A stretch of 64,000 nt of DNA. Origin: Timema cristinae (taxonomy: Eukaryota > Arthropoda > Insecta > Phasmatodea > Timematidae). Position 1 is the first letter of the stretch. The number at the start of each line of letters is the position of its first letter. Of this stretch, positions 46,108 through 57,525 are shown one piece after another. A program made the position numbers and the translations under genes. Location: assembly GCA_039000515.1 (NCBI GenBank), contig JBCFYV010011164.1:49286704-49350703 (forward strand). Direction: 5' to 3'. The notes below the pieces were generated by a model that had not been told where the DNA came from, did not search any database, and was given only the letters and a program-made list of their open reading frames with translations.

Positions 46108-46330
46108 TAATGCTTCACGTCTTGATGTTTGCATACTTACACTAATGGAGATGAGAAAGTTATAATTTAAGGGGAGGTGTACCCACATTTGCGTGAAGAA
46201 TGAGTGAAAAATCATTTAAGAAAAAAACATCTCAATACACCCAACCCAAGATTCTAACCCTGACCTGTCCTTCCAAGACAATCAAATTCAACATCTAAAG
46301 TATAACACTTAAGACCACTTGACCACCGCA
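46108..46330 (-). mobile_element. SINE-A copy next to the TM4 exon acceptor
   Basis: Tail gtaatgcttcacgtcttgat, body acccacatttgcgtgaagaa, B-box complement aagattctaaccctgacc, head ending cttgaccaccgcaac. It begins about 35-40 bases upstream of the 3' splice site at 46076. Confidence 0.75.
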
Positions 46331-46524
46331 ACTGATAATGTTGGTAATCAAATCATCGGAAAGGTTTTTCTAATGATGTTTCAACCAATTTTGTAAAAGA
46401 ATTTATTGTTTTACTATTAATGTATTCTTATAACTATTAATAGTGCTATAGGTTTTTAGTGTGCACGTTTTGATTATAATTAAGAAATAAATTAGCTTTA
46501 GAACAATAAAAATATCCAATTTTC

Positions 46525-46652
46525 AAACCTTCTCTTGCCCATTGGGAATGAACGAACACTAACTATTCCACCACTAATACATTTTTCAACCATGCTGGGT
46601 ATAGAACCCGGAAACATTGGATCAGGCTAACGTGCTACCAACTGAGCTATGT
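46525..46652 (-). mobile_element. SINE-F copy
   Basis: Minus strand head catagctcagttggtagcac with B box ccgggttctataccca, then gcatggttgaaaaatgtatt. Confidence 0.65.
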
Positions 46653-46671
46653 TGTAGGGTTTTAGTGCTAG

Positions 46672-46830
46672 ACTCGCCTCGGTGGCGTAGTTGGCTAACG
46701 CGCTTGTCGTGTTGAGCTCGACTGTCGAGAACGGGAGATCGAGGTTCGAATCTCAGTCGGGTGAACTGGGGGGGGGTTTCCTAAATGGTTTTCCACTCTC
46801 CCTCCACGCAAATGCTAAATATTATATTAA
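46672..46830 (+). mobile_element. SINE-A copy with internal deletion and 12-bp target duplication
   Basis: Intact head and first body (cgcctcggtggcgtagttgg to ctccacgcaaatgc) joined directly to the end (taaatattatattaa). Flanks ttttagtgctag at 46660-46671 and 46831-46842 are identical. The joint lies at a shared tgc. Confidence 0.93.
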
Positions 46831-46888
46831 TTTTAGTGCTAGGTAGTTTTTAACTTTGTTTTATTGTAACTACATAATCATTATTATT

Positions 46889-47152
46889 AGCACCATGTCT
46901 TACTACCCGTTCAGATTATATGCACTTACGCTAATGTGTAATGGTCGGGTGATCGTGAGATGAAATGGAGGACCTACAGTTTAACGTGTGATCCGAACCA
47001 CGGTGGAGGCCTGGCATTCCCCACATTCACAAGTTGTTATTAATACACGTCTTGTCAGAGGTGAAGGAATGGTTTGGTAATTAGATAAATCTGTGCCGGG
47101 ACCAAGGATTGAACCCCGGACCCCACCTTACCCCTAGACCACCAGGTCAACC
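46889..47152 (-). mobile_element. SINE-B copy, full length
   Basis: Tail agcaccatgtcttactaccc, body gggtgatcgtgagatgaaat, head ctagaccaccaggtcaacca. Flanks actacataatca and actatataatca form an 11/12 target duplication. Confidence 0.9.
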
Positions 47153-47164
47153 ATGACTATATAA

Positions 47165-48188
47165 TCAATTCATTCACAAAAAAAAACTCTGATAAGATTT
47201 AATGAGATATTTTAATAAATAAGGGCCTATGCCTACTTAACGATTCAAACCTTAAACTTTTGGTTAAGGGAGCAGACGAGTTCCAAACTGGGTGTTAGGA
47301 GCTGGTTTCCACACGCAGTTTCCTCGTTAACTTAATGACTATTTGGGCGCGTCACCTCCTTTTATTACCTTACCACTTAGATCAAGTCGTTAACAGTCCT
47401 CAAGTTGAACGTGCCAATACAAACAAAACAGAAAAGTATACATTTTCTCCGGAAGCTTCAACGGGATATTAGAAGACATCTTCTTACTAAGGACTTGATT
47501 AGGTAAAGTAAACTTTGTGAAAAACAACACATCAAGGGGTTACGAGGGAGTAGTGGGGGGGTAGGTAAAAGAGAAAAAACCACATCGGTTGCTATGGGAA
47601 CCATTTGTCCCACCGTCTTAAAAAAGAGAAAAAACTTCTGTGTTAGCTTAATTCAGATGGGCTGTAGTTTGAAAGCCTTAACAAAGACGTCTTAGCTTGA
47701 TACAATAAAGGTAAAACTGAATTAACTTTGTTCGAAGAGGGGGAGTTAAAAAAAACGTTTTGGTGATATCATTGACAGCGAATGATTTCCATCATGGAGG
47801 AATTTAACTTAAATACGGTTCTCAGAGATACATTTTAATCTGATTGTGTAAATATCTTCTTTAGAGGGCTCCCAAGGTAGCGGATAAGATGTTGCGTTTA
47901 GGTTGAATATTGATAAAACCTTCAAGCGTATATGAGCTTGGTGTTGACTGGAATGTTCACAAAACTATTTTATATTATCATATACATATAATAGACTTGT
48001 AATCATAGCTCAAAAGTTGAAATCTCCCCCTCTTATGAAATCCAAAAATCCATATATTTGTGTTGATGATTCAATAACTAAGTGCCCAGGAAACGAAAGA
48101 ACTAGTATAGGAATGTAGAATGGATCTTTGTGAATCTAAAGATGTAATTTAATAAGGAGGGTTACAACACGATACAAAGTTAAGATTT
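47165..48188. other. SerT intron, nothing recognised
   Basis: Mixed composition, short frames only. No TM3-like exon found on the minus strand. Confidence 0.4.
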
Positions 48189-48290
48189 TTTTAGTAGTTT
48201 TTGTAACAAAATATTTTTTGACCAAAGTAAATTAAATATTGTTTTTGTAGCAATGTTTTTTAAAAAATATTTTACGCAAAATAATCTCAT
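48189..48290. mobile_element. single arm of the 38335-type fold-back family
   Basis: ttttttgaccaaagtaaatt, aaatattgtttttgtagcaa matches the left arm word order (tttggccaaaataaatcaaa, agtagcaacataa) of 38335. No opposite arm nearby. Confidence 0.5.
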
Positions 48291-48393
48291 TAGTTCTTGC
48301 TTATCTGTTATGTAATAAGCATTGTAGCATTCGAATATAATTTTTTTTTAATAAAAAGAAAAGGTTCTGTCAAAATATCACGATGGTTATGAG

Positions 48394-49038
48394 AGGGACC
48401 GGATTCTTAGGCACCAACAATGTTTAAAATAGGCAAGCAAATAAGCATTAAAAATATGGGATTTAGGCAAAAAAAATAGGCACTTAATAAAAAAAATAAG
48501 CACACAATAATCAATGCAAAATTTATTTTACTACAAATTTGTTACGATAAACCAATTTAATCTAAATCCTTGAGCCCGATTTTAAGATAAAATGTACAAA
48601 TATATAATAGGCCTATATACAAGAATGTCTCGTTTATTAAGGTAAATTATGGGAATTTCTCCCGCGCGATGAGTAGTGTCCACAGGGGAGGACGTATCAC
48701 GTGGCCGGTATAAACATAGTCTGTCAAGGTCAGAGCATGTCAGTTAAAGCCACGTCACATGCCAACCCAATAACGCCAAAACTTCCATTTCTAAGAAACT
48801 AAACTCTCTTTCAGAAGGGAGAAAAAGAGTGAGAGTACAAAGCCGAAATAGGTGGATTTAAGGCTGTTTTTCATAAAATAGGCAAAAACAAACAGAATAG
48901 GCAATTATAGGCACAATAAAATTAGCATATTGTAATCGTAATAACAAGAAATATATATATATATATATATTATATATCACTAGCCTATATTTTACAATCT
49001 AGAGGGGGGGAAAAGGCTAATAGGTAAATCCGGTCCCT
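48394..49038. mobile_element. TIR element of 645 bp
   Basis: Ends agggaccggattcttaggca and the complement of taggtaaatccggtccct. The interior near both ends is full of ataggcaa and aggcac words. No clear target-site duplication and no protein. Confidence 0.6.
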
Positions 49039-49074
49039 ACCGGAGTGAGTTATGACGTTCATTATTTGCTGAGG

Positions 49075-49370
49075 TTATGTTTTACTATTCATTTGTCATT
49101 TTGTTTGTTTGTCTGTCCGGATTTTTGTCACGCGATAACTACCAATCGTGTGGACCAATTTTAACTAAATTTAGCAAGAATATTCTTTGAGCATAGGCCA
49201 GCTGATATGTATAAGGCCTACATAGTTTTACAATCTGGTTTACCGTTTCAATATGGTGTCACTCAAATATATTTACATTTAATAGTTTAGCTCAAGGTTC
49301 TTGAATTTATAATTCTAGCAATATCTCGATTACTTAGAGATTTTTTTTTTTAATTTTGACATATATTGTG
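49075..49370 (+). mobile_element. interspersed repeat fragment, unclassified
   Basis: tttgtttgtctgtccggatt, tttgtcacgcgataactacc and caattttaactaaatttagc resemble a common insect dispersed repeat type (gtctgtccg start, atttgg/atttag centre). Confidence 0.4.
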
Positions 49371-49460
49371 AGACTGACGTCCTAAATCACGTTAGCAACA
49401 GTTATTCTATTCGAATATGTTATTATTATTATTATTATTATATTATTATTATTATTATTA

Positions 49461-49718
49461 CACGTCTTACTACCCGTTCGGGCTATACGCACTTACGCTA
49501 ATGTGTAATGGTAGGGTGATTGTGAGAAGAAATGGAGGACCTACAGTTTAACGTGGAACCCGAACCACGGTGGAGGCCTGGTATTTCACACATTCACAAG
49601 TTGTGATTAATACAAGTCTTATCAGAGGTGAAGGAAGGGTTTGGCAATCAGAAAAATCTGTGCCGGGACTGAGGATTGAACCCGGACCCCCCTTACCCCT
49701 AGATCGCCAGGTCACCAA
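49461..49718 (-). mobile_element. SINE-B copy left of the gap
   Basis: (tta)n at 49419-49460, tail cacgtcttactacccgttcg, head ctagatcgccaggtcaccaa. Same orientation and family as the copy right of the gap. Confidence 0.9.
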
Positions 49719-49765
49719 CCTATTTAATATAGCTTACCCTTGTTTTCTATCTAACTCGATCACAA

Positions 49766-49865
49766 NNNNNNNNNNNNNNNNNNNNNNNNNNNNNNNNNNN
49801 NNNNNNNNNNNNNNNNNNNNNNNNNNNNNNNNNNNNNNNNNNNNNNNNNNNNNNNNNNNNNNNNN
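49766..49865. other. assembly gap, 100 N
   Basis: Exactly 100 unknown bases, a conventional placeholder of unspecified true length. It lies in the intron where the SerT TM3/EL2 exon(s) should be, between two SINE-B copies in the same orientation. Confidence 0.99.
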
Positions 49866-49871
49866 AGCAGC

Positions 49872-50138
49872 AGCACCGCGTCTTAATACCCGTTCGGGTT
49901 ATACGCACTTACGCTAATGTGTAATGGTAGGGTGATTGTGAGATGAAATGAAGGACCTACAGTTTAACATGGAATCCGAACCACGGTGGTGGCCTGGCAT
50001 TCCTCACATTCACAAGATGTCTTGTCAGAGGTGAAGGAAGGGTTTGGTAATCAGATAAATCTGTGCCGGGACCGAGGATTGAACCCCGGCCGCCAGCATA
50101 GAAGTCTGACACCTTACCCCTAGACCGCCAGGTCACCG
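49872..50138 (-). mobile_element. SINE-B copy right of the gap
   Basis: Tail agcaccgcgtcttaataccc, body gggtgattgtgagatgaaat, complete head cctagaccgccaggtcaccg with B-box complement ggattgaaccccgg. Confidence 0.92.
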
Positions 50139-50217
50139 ATTGTAACCGGAGATCCTTAGATGTGAACCTGCTCTACCTATAGTAAGTACATGGTAAGAAG
50201 GACCGTATCTGATTGTT

Positions 50218-50477
50218 TTTATTATTTAGCACCGCGTCTTACTGCACGTTCGGGTTATGCGCTTAAGTACTAATTACGCTACTGGATTAGGAATTGGGAA
50301 GGTTGAATTTAGAGGAAGTGAACCCGCATTTGCGTGGAGGGAGATTGGAAAAAATATTTAGTAAAAAACCACCCCCCAGCTCACCCGAACGAGATTCGAA
50401 CCTCGATCTACCCGTCCTCAACAGTCAAGATCAACACTACTAGCGCGTTAGCCAACTACGCCACCGAGGCGGGTTGC
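50218..50477 (-). mobile_element. SINE-A copy, full length, 9-bp target duplication
   Basis: Tail agcaccgcgtcttactgcac, head ccaactacgccaccgaggcg; ctgattgtt flanks at 50209-50217 and 50478-50486. Confidence 0.95.
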
Positions 50478-50509
50478 CTGATTGTTAGAAAATATATATA
50501 TTTTATTTT

Positions 50510-50762
50510 CAGTGGTGCGTCTTACTAACGTTCCGATTATTCACTTATTCATTAATTAAGCTAATGGTTTTATGGATTAAGAAGGGGTTATATTTAGAGC
50601 AAGTATACCTGTATTTGCGTAGAGGAAGATTTTAAAACAATTTTGGAAAAACCACCCTCAATACCCCCGACCAAGATTCAAAACTCAATATCCCCGTCAT
50701 TGATAGTCTAGTCTACTGCGAGAGTAGCACCCTAGACCATGGGGCCACCAAAGTGGGTTACA
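50510..50762 (-). mobile_element. SINE-A copy, diverged
   Basis: Tail gtggtgcgtcttactaacgt, body ggaaaaaccaccctcaatac, head agaccatggggccaccaaag. Confidence 0.8.
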
Positions 50763-53341
50763 AAAGTTGTTAAAACTATTTTCGTAATGTATTCATACAT
50801 AAAGTCGTGTGATCTGCAGATGTCACTTTTAATGGATAGTTAATGGCGGCTCATGTATATGGGCACATATGCACGTGAACACCCAATATTTTTATTACAT
50901 TTATTTATTATTTTTTAACAATTAATTAATTTAGCTAAATCTATGTGATAATTTACTAACCTACGCAATCACGTCTATTTGTTGTGATTAGCTATTTTCT
51001 GGTGAAATGTTGGCAACTTTGTCGTGTGCATGTGCAGGAGATAAGGTCTTGTAAGCAGTTTGGACGAATCATTTCAAGTAACTGTATTTCATTTAATTGA
51101 TAATTTGGGAGTGAAGTTTTAAAACAATTTTAAAGACACTTTGCTTAAACCTTGTCTCACCATATATAGAATATAATTATTTATATTATAAAATTCATAT
51201 TAACTTATTGTTCTAAATAGTTATAACATTATTTATCAGATAAAATGTGATTACAAACAAAATTTCTAAATTCACATTCATTAAATATATTATTGACTAT
51301 GTGGCCGCAATTCAATCAATTATTTGTATTGTTTGCATTGATTTACGTTTTGTAGAAAGCTAAATACATGGGACTAAGCATGGATAATAGGATTATTTAA
51401 TTTAGCCTAGCGAGGAAAATGAAAAGCACGAAAATTCACATTTCCACAAGAATGAATGCCCTTAATGTCAATGTTAGATCAGAAAAACATGTAGACCTCT
51501 TCATTTAACCTGAAGAATAGCAAGCCTACCTTGCCTGGTTCACCATAGTGTATCTTTGTATTATAAACAGTTACTTTTTATGTGCGTATGTAGGCATATA
51601 TATATATAATTAATGTATGCTTATTTATACGTATGCATGTGCTATGTTGAGTTGATTAAACTTTATATGAACCCATATTTTTTCTTGACATGATCCAAAT
51701 AATATATACAGTACGTACATATTTGCAAAATATTCTTAATTACAAATTTGATTTTGTAGACACCTTAGTTTTTAACTCACCATCCGCCACTGTGAATAGT
51801 GACTACTAATTAAAGCATGAATATTTTACAATTAAAGTGTAAAATCAGTTAATACATCAAATAAATAGGAATTTCATGGATTACTTGACTGGATCAGTTA
51901 AAGTGCATAATAATGATGTATTATTTGATTTGACTAGTTATTTAATAGAATAACGAACACCACTGGTTAAAGTTTAAAATTAAAATTTATTTCAAAATTG
52001 TAACCATGGTATAGTATAACATTCCAATAAATTCCAATCCACGATGATTTTAGCTTGTTAAATTATTATAAGAGCGTACTGATTTATATATTAATGTTTG
52101 GAATGTGTTCTGGTTGATTTAGTGATACGGGTATTGCAGGGTCTTCAATGCATTATATTACTAATAAGATGTGTTCATATGTCAGTCTAGTGACTAATAG
52201 ACAGGGATCTCCACAGTAGGTATATACATTCCAGCTGTCCATGTGTCAGTCTAATGAAAATTTGTAAACAATCAGTTTAATAAGTCATTGTAAGAGCATA
52301 ATAATGTAAGGTTTGTTCTGGCAGGAAGTTAGCCCACGCTTATACATTTCCTTGGAAGTCAAGAGTATTGGGTTGTCTTCCTGTTGAGAACAGCCTCTAG
52401 CTCATATAGCTTTATAATGTTGACGAGCGAATACTGGCGATGAATGGACCTTGGACTCGTGAGAACTGGGATCGACTTGTGATGTGTGTGAGAAGAACAC
52501 ACGGTGGTTGTTGTTTGGCAGCGATGCTGTAAGGATGTGTAGTCGGCTCGCTGATAGATAATGAACGAGTTAATATGTGGTCTAGTGGGTTCACCCCGGC
52601 CGGAGAGTCGATCCCGGGTCCCTAAGTAGTGTCACGGGTCCCGTTATCGTGAGTGTTCCCTCGTCACGGGGAATTTCATTATATCGATGTAGTATCGTAG
52701 TAACTGTTTGGAGAAATAAACAGATCGTTGGGATAAACTTTCTAGCCTCATTCCCCACAGACCATCAATCCCAACCCCTACCGCTCGGGGTCCATCCTGC
52801 CCATGTAACCCCCTAGGGTGTCCCGGTAGTATAGTAGTTAGGGTTGGCAAAATTGGTGGGGGAAGGAGGCTATTTATAGCAGCCAATCAGAGGAAAGTAG
52901 GTCAATTATAACGGTACTCAAATAGGATGTGAGGGTTTTGACCCGTTGGCGGAAGTGGGGATCTCATAGGTCCAGAACACTACTGATGTTTTGTATATAT
53001 ATTGGTCACGGTTTTAGAGAACGTATGATAAAATAACTTAGCCGTCGCTATCAAAATATTACTCAAAATCACATAAAGACTTTTTTGAGTATTTGTGAGT
53101 CTTGTCAACAAAAAAGAAAAAATTAGAAATAAAGGTGTTGTTGCTAAACCCATGGTATTTTTACATCTGAACTCAAGTTGTCAGGAAGACCTTAAATATT
53201 TCCAATCTTACATGATGAAAAACTATAAATTTACTTTAGTTTACCAAGACTCTCTCATTAAGTCGGTTGCGTTAAGACCTCTTCAAACAAAGAGAAACGG
53301 AGAAGTTGTAAAGCAGCTCTTTGATATAATCCTGTTTTATT
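50763..53341. other. 2.6 kb SerT intron without recognised gene
   Basis: AT-rich to about 52300, then a GC-richer part (52560-52960: cccggccggagagtcgatcc) with a tRNA-like trace (tcccggtagtatagtagtta, 52820-52839). No SLC6-like exon on the minus strand. Confidence 0.4.
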
Positions 53342-53594
53342 TAAGCACCGCGTCTTACTACCCGTTCGGGTTATACGCTTATGTAACCTACCAATTACAC
53401 TTAGTGTTGGTGAGGAATTAGGGAAGGGAATTTTAAGAGGAAGTGTACCCATATTTGCGTGAAGGAGGGTAGTAAACAATTTTGAAAAAAAAACCTTAGT
53501 ACACACGACCTTGATTTGAACTCAAGCGCCTCGTCATCGGCAGTCTACTGCGAGAGTAGTGCCTTAGACCATGTGGCCACCGAAGCGGGTAATG
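53342..53594 (-). mobile_element. SINE-A copy, full length
   Basis: Tail agcaccgcgtcttactaccc, body gtacccatatttgcgtgaag, head ccttagaccatgtggccacc. Confidence 0.9.
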
Positions 53595-53764
53595 AAATTG
53601 TTAAAGTATGTGTCTTGTATTCCAAAGATTGCAAGGAGAATTAATTTTGTTGGAAATATAAACAACCTGTCCACATATCATTCTCAGAAGACTGTCATTT
53701 GTAAGATAAAATTGCACAGAAGATCTGCAGGCTATTTTAATAAAATGACTATCGATAAGGAAAG

Positions 53765-54187
53765 ACGAGAGCTAAAGAATGTCTGGAAGGTCAAGCTGGA
53801 TACAAGGGGGTGCGAGAAAAAGCCAGTGTTTTTGCAGATTTATGGGATTTTTTTTTTTCCAAAACAAATCAAATATTGTTCCAGTATAAACATAGAACTT
53901 AATATTCTTCGCATGGTGACCTGAACAGTTGTTGAATATCTGTCAAGGATGTCTTGGAATTTAACGACAACTTTTTATCTTCATTTAAAAAGTTTCTCAT
54001 CCAATGTCACTATGCTCGGGACGGATATTCAAGAACCATTTATATCAACATGTGAAGACAATTAAATTATATGTTTATACTGAAGCAATATTTTATCTAT
54101 TTTGGCCAAAAAAGTTTGTCTTTTAAACTGCAAGAACACTGATTTTTTCTTGCGTCTTCTTCCATTCCACTTTACCTAATGCTAGAG
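53765..54187. mobile_element. second copy of the 38335-type fold-back MITE, older
   Basis: Left arm ccaaaacaaatcaaatattg, attcttcgcatggtgacc, gttgaatatctgtcaaggat; right arm ggatattcaagaaccattta, tcaacatgtgaagacaatt, tttggccaaaaaagtttgtc. Arms pair but with many mismatches. Confidence 0.75.
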
Positions 54188-55150
54188 AAATCTCACTTTG
54201 GGGAATTTGTAGGCATTACAGTCCGTATTTCAGTACCTGAAGTTGACAGGGAAAAAGGAGATGCCAGATCTATTTTAGCTGTTGTAGTTAAAAAAGGGGA
54301 TTTTTTTTTTGTTGCATTCTCAGTCACAGTTCAATGTGTGTGAACAAAAAATAATTACAATTGAATAAGTACCGAATATCGAGACATCGTTCCGGTTTGT
54401 TGCAACAGCTCGAAGTACCAGTACTGGTCAAGGATTCAAAAAATGTTCATTTAAAAAACAGTGTAAAGCAAAAAGTGTAGGCCTACTTGCTTAAAAATAA
54501 TGTACAGTACTATGCCATTCTAGTAATCCTTTTTGTAATAAATTATTTAATAATAGAATGATGGGATATTATTAAAAGGATCAAGTTTTTCTATTTGTTT
54601 TATTAATACTATTATTTAATTTCATATTTTGTTGTTTTGACTTATCTAGTTTTAGTTGAATTAGCCTGATGGTAGTATAACATTCAATAGTTTGCCTCAA
54701 TTGAATTACAAGTGCCATTCTAGTAGTCATACTAATTATTATTAAAATGATTATATTTTTTAAGGATTCAGTTTTTATAAATTTTTTTTTATCAACTATA
54801 GCATTATTTCATAGTTTTTTGTGTTAAGTTTCTAGTTTCAGTAGAAGTAGCTTGACAGTAGCGTGGCACCCAATTGTTCAATATAAATGAATATTGAAAC
54901 TTATTTTAAACTTTAAATACTTGCCATCAATTAATTTATACAACTAGTTATGTCATAGAATAACAGCTATCTTAAGTGTGTAAAATTGTATTTATTTTAA
55001 CTTTAACTAACTCTGTAAGGTACTTGATTATGTACCTAGTTATTTTTATGAAATAACGAGATTTTACACTTTAACAGTAACATAAACATAATTTGCGTTA
55101 ATAAGTGAATGTATTGACAATATTATTACAGGGTTCCAACAAAAAAAAAG
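54188..55150. other. SerT intron, AT-rich, nothing recognised
   Basis: No exon or repeat recognised. Confidence 0.4.
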
Positions 55151-55194
55151 GATGAGGTCTCTACAGAATTACTGTACTTTAGATTTGCACAAAA

Positions 55195-56445
55195 ATAACA
55201 AAACATCTGAACTGTCGTCAAGATTCACAGTAAACCCAGTGATTGGGACAAACAAGAATGACAAAAACCGAGCTGTCATCAAGATTCACAGCAAACCAAG
55301 TGATTGGACAAACAAGAATGACAAAACACGAGCTGTCGTCAAGATTCACAGCAAACCAGTGATTGGGACAAACAAGAATGACAAAACAACCGAGCTGTCA
55401 TCAAGATTCAGAGCAAACCCAGTGATTGGGAAAACAAGAATGACAAAACAACGAGCTGTCATCAAGATTCACAGCAAACCCAGTGATTGGGACAAACAAT
55501 AATGACAAAACAACTGAGCTGTCATTAAGATTCACAGCAAACCCAAGTGATTGGGACAAACAAGAATGACAAAACGTCTGAGCTGTCGTCAAGATTCACA
55601 GTAAACCCAGTGATTGGGACAAACAAGAATGACAAAACGTCTGAAGCTGTCGTCAAGATTCACAGTAAACCCAGTGATTGGGACAAACAAGAATGACAAA
55701 ACAACCGAGCTGTCATCAAGATTCACAGCAAACCAGTGATTGGGACAAACAAGAATGACAGAACGTCGAGCTGTCGTCAAGATTCACAGCAAACCCAGTG
55801 ATTGGGACAAACAAGAATGACAAAACAACGAGCTGTCATCAAGATTCAGAGCAAACCCAGTGATTGGGACAAACAATAATGACAAAACAACCGAGCTGTC
55901 ATCAAGATTCACAGCAAACCCAGTGATTGGGACAAACAATAATGACAAAACAACTGAGCTGTCATCAAGATTCACAGCAAGCCCAGTGATTGGGACAAAC
56001 AAGAATGACAAAACGTCTGAACTGTCGTCAAGATTCACAGTAAACCCAGTGATTGGGACAAACAAGAATGACAAAACAACCGAGCTGTCATCAAGATTCA
56101 AGCAAACCCAGTGATTGGGACAAACAAGAATGACAAAACAACCGAGCTGTCATCAAGATCACAGCAAACCCAGTGATTGGGACAAACAAGAATGACAAAA
56201 CAACCGAGCTGTCATCAAGATTCACAGCAAACCTAGTGATTGGGACAAACAAGAATGACAAAACGTCTGAGCTGTCGTCAAGATTCACAGCAAACCCAGT
56301 GATTGGGACGAACAAGAATGACAAAACGTCTGAGCTGTCGTCAAGATTCATAGCAAACCCAGTGATTGAGACAGACAAGAATGACAAAACAACTGAGCTG
56401 TCATCAAGATTCAGAGCAAACCCAGTGATTGGGACAAACAAGAAT
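55195..56445 (+). repeat. 63-bp minisatellite, about 20 copies
   Basis: Unit caaaacaaccgagctgtcat, caagattcacagcaaaccca, gtgattgggacaaacaagaa, tga. The period is 21 codons, so long open frames appear on both strands, but one-base length changes between copies (ccgag or cgag; ccagtg, cccagtg or ccaagtg) break them repeatedly. Not considered a gene. Confidence 0.96.
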
Positions 56446-56587
56446 GTTGACTTGACTGTTTTTTCACCTGGGTACAACAAATAGTGTCGAAAATATAGTA
56501 TTAATATTGACCACAAAAAGATAGTTTTTTATTTTCTTAACGGTTCTTACTGTAGATTAAGTTTGAATAGATAAATTAACATAATAA

Positions 56588-56790
56588 ACACCCGCATCGG
56601 GGTCAAATGATCTATGGCGTCAGTCTTGCAATAGACGTTTGACGGGAAGATTAGTGCTATAATCCTGATCGAGTGTACTAAGAGTGGTTTCCCATTCTTA
56701 TACTGCAAAATGCTGATACATTTATTATGAATTCTACCTCCCTCATCCCTGCTCCAAGTCCGGATGGATTGTAAGAGGTGGTTCACCAAA
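56588..56790 (+). mobile_element. SINE-A copy, strongly decayed
   Basis: acccgcatcggggtcaaatg, agtggtttcccattcttata, cctccctcatccctgctcca follow the SINE-A order in plus orientation. Confidence 0.5.
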
Positions 56791-56849
56791 GAAAAATGTA
56801 TAAAAAGAAAAGTAATGTAGATACACCGCTATTACTCGGAAGTCGGAAG

Positions 56850-57080
56850 CAGAGCGATTTACTTTTTTTTCCCTTCACAATTCCGGTGACGTCACGTTTC
56901 TAAGATGAGTGAATGTTGAATGGGGTTCTCGGAGCCCAACAGCAAACACTCCGGCCTGTCTGTCCACGGAGGCTCAGTCGCCATTACCCTCTTCAATTCC
57001 TCCTCACCCTCTTTGAAGGCGTTCTTGCGTCGGCAAACGGCTCATAGTGTCGGTTTTAGGAGGAGAAACTAGACAAGGCC
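56850..57080. promoter_or_regulatory. GC-rich intronic island with CRE palindrome
   Basis: A 230-base island much richer in G+C than its surroundings, containing the full cAMP-response palindrome tgacgtca (56887-56894) within ggtgacgtcacg. No open frame of note and no repeat recognised. Possible enhancer or alternative promoter of SerT; this is inference only. Confidence 0.3.
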
Positions 57081-57159
57081 ACTTCGCGCACGAGAGCTTT
57101 AATTTGCATCTGATACCTGAATACCTAGGACAAGACTAGGAATTATATTTTCCTCCCAC

Positions 57160-57345
57160 CTCCCATCACATCTTACTAACTCTCCGCGCTATCCACATTT
57201 TATTACACTAGTGGGGTAGCCATAAGGAAGGTAGAGTTAGGGGAGACAGAGGGATGAACCATTGAGGTAAAGCCACACTCAGTACACCCAACTGAGATTC
57301 AAACCCTGGCCTTCCCCTCCACTTGCAAACCAACCCAAGAAAAGC
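57160..57345 (-). mobile_element. SINE-A copy, decayed
   Basis: catcttactaactctccgcg, acaccc with B-box complement gagattcaaaccctggcc; head lost. Confidence 0.6.
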
Positions 57346-57394
57346 TGAAACCTAAGTCTGTGTGCCTCTCAACACGGGTGGTAATGTTGAGGTC

Positions 57395-57525
57395 ACCGTG
57401 TGAAAAAAGTTTAATGCTATGTTTGTCCTGGATAAATATTTTATTTATTTTGGCAAAAAAATGTATTGCCATAAAAACTGACCTTTTCTCACGTCCCCTT
57501 CCACCCCAATCAATTAAACATCTAT
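57395..57525. mobile_element. single right arm of the 38335-type fold-back family
   Basis: ttaatgctatgtttgtcctg, atattttatttattttggca, aaaactgacc and ccccttccacc follow the right-arm order of 38335. No left arm. Confidence 0.6.

Noticed and set aside
55152..56516. Open frames with repeated NDKTTELSSRFTANPVIG-like or VPITGFAVNLDDS-like peptides
   Set aside because: 63-bp minisatellite; frames are broken by one-base differences and no known repeat protein matches.
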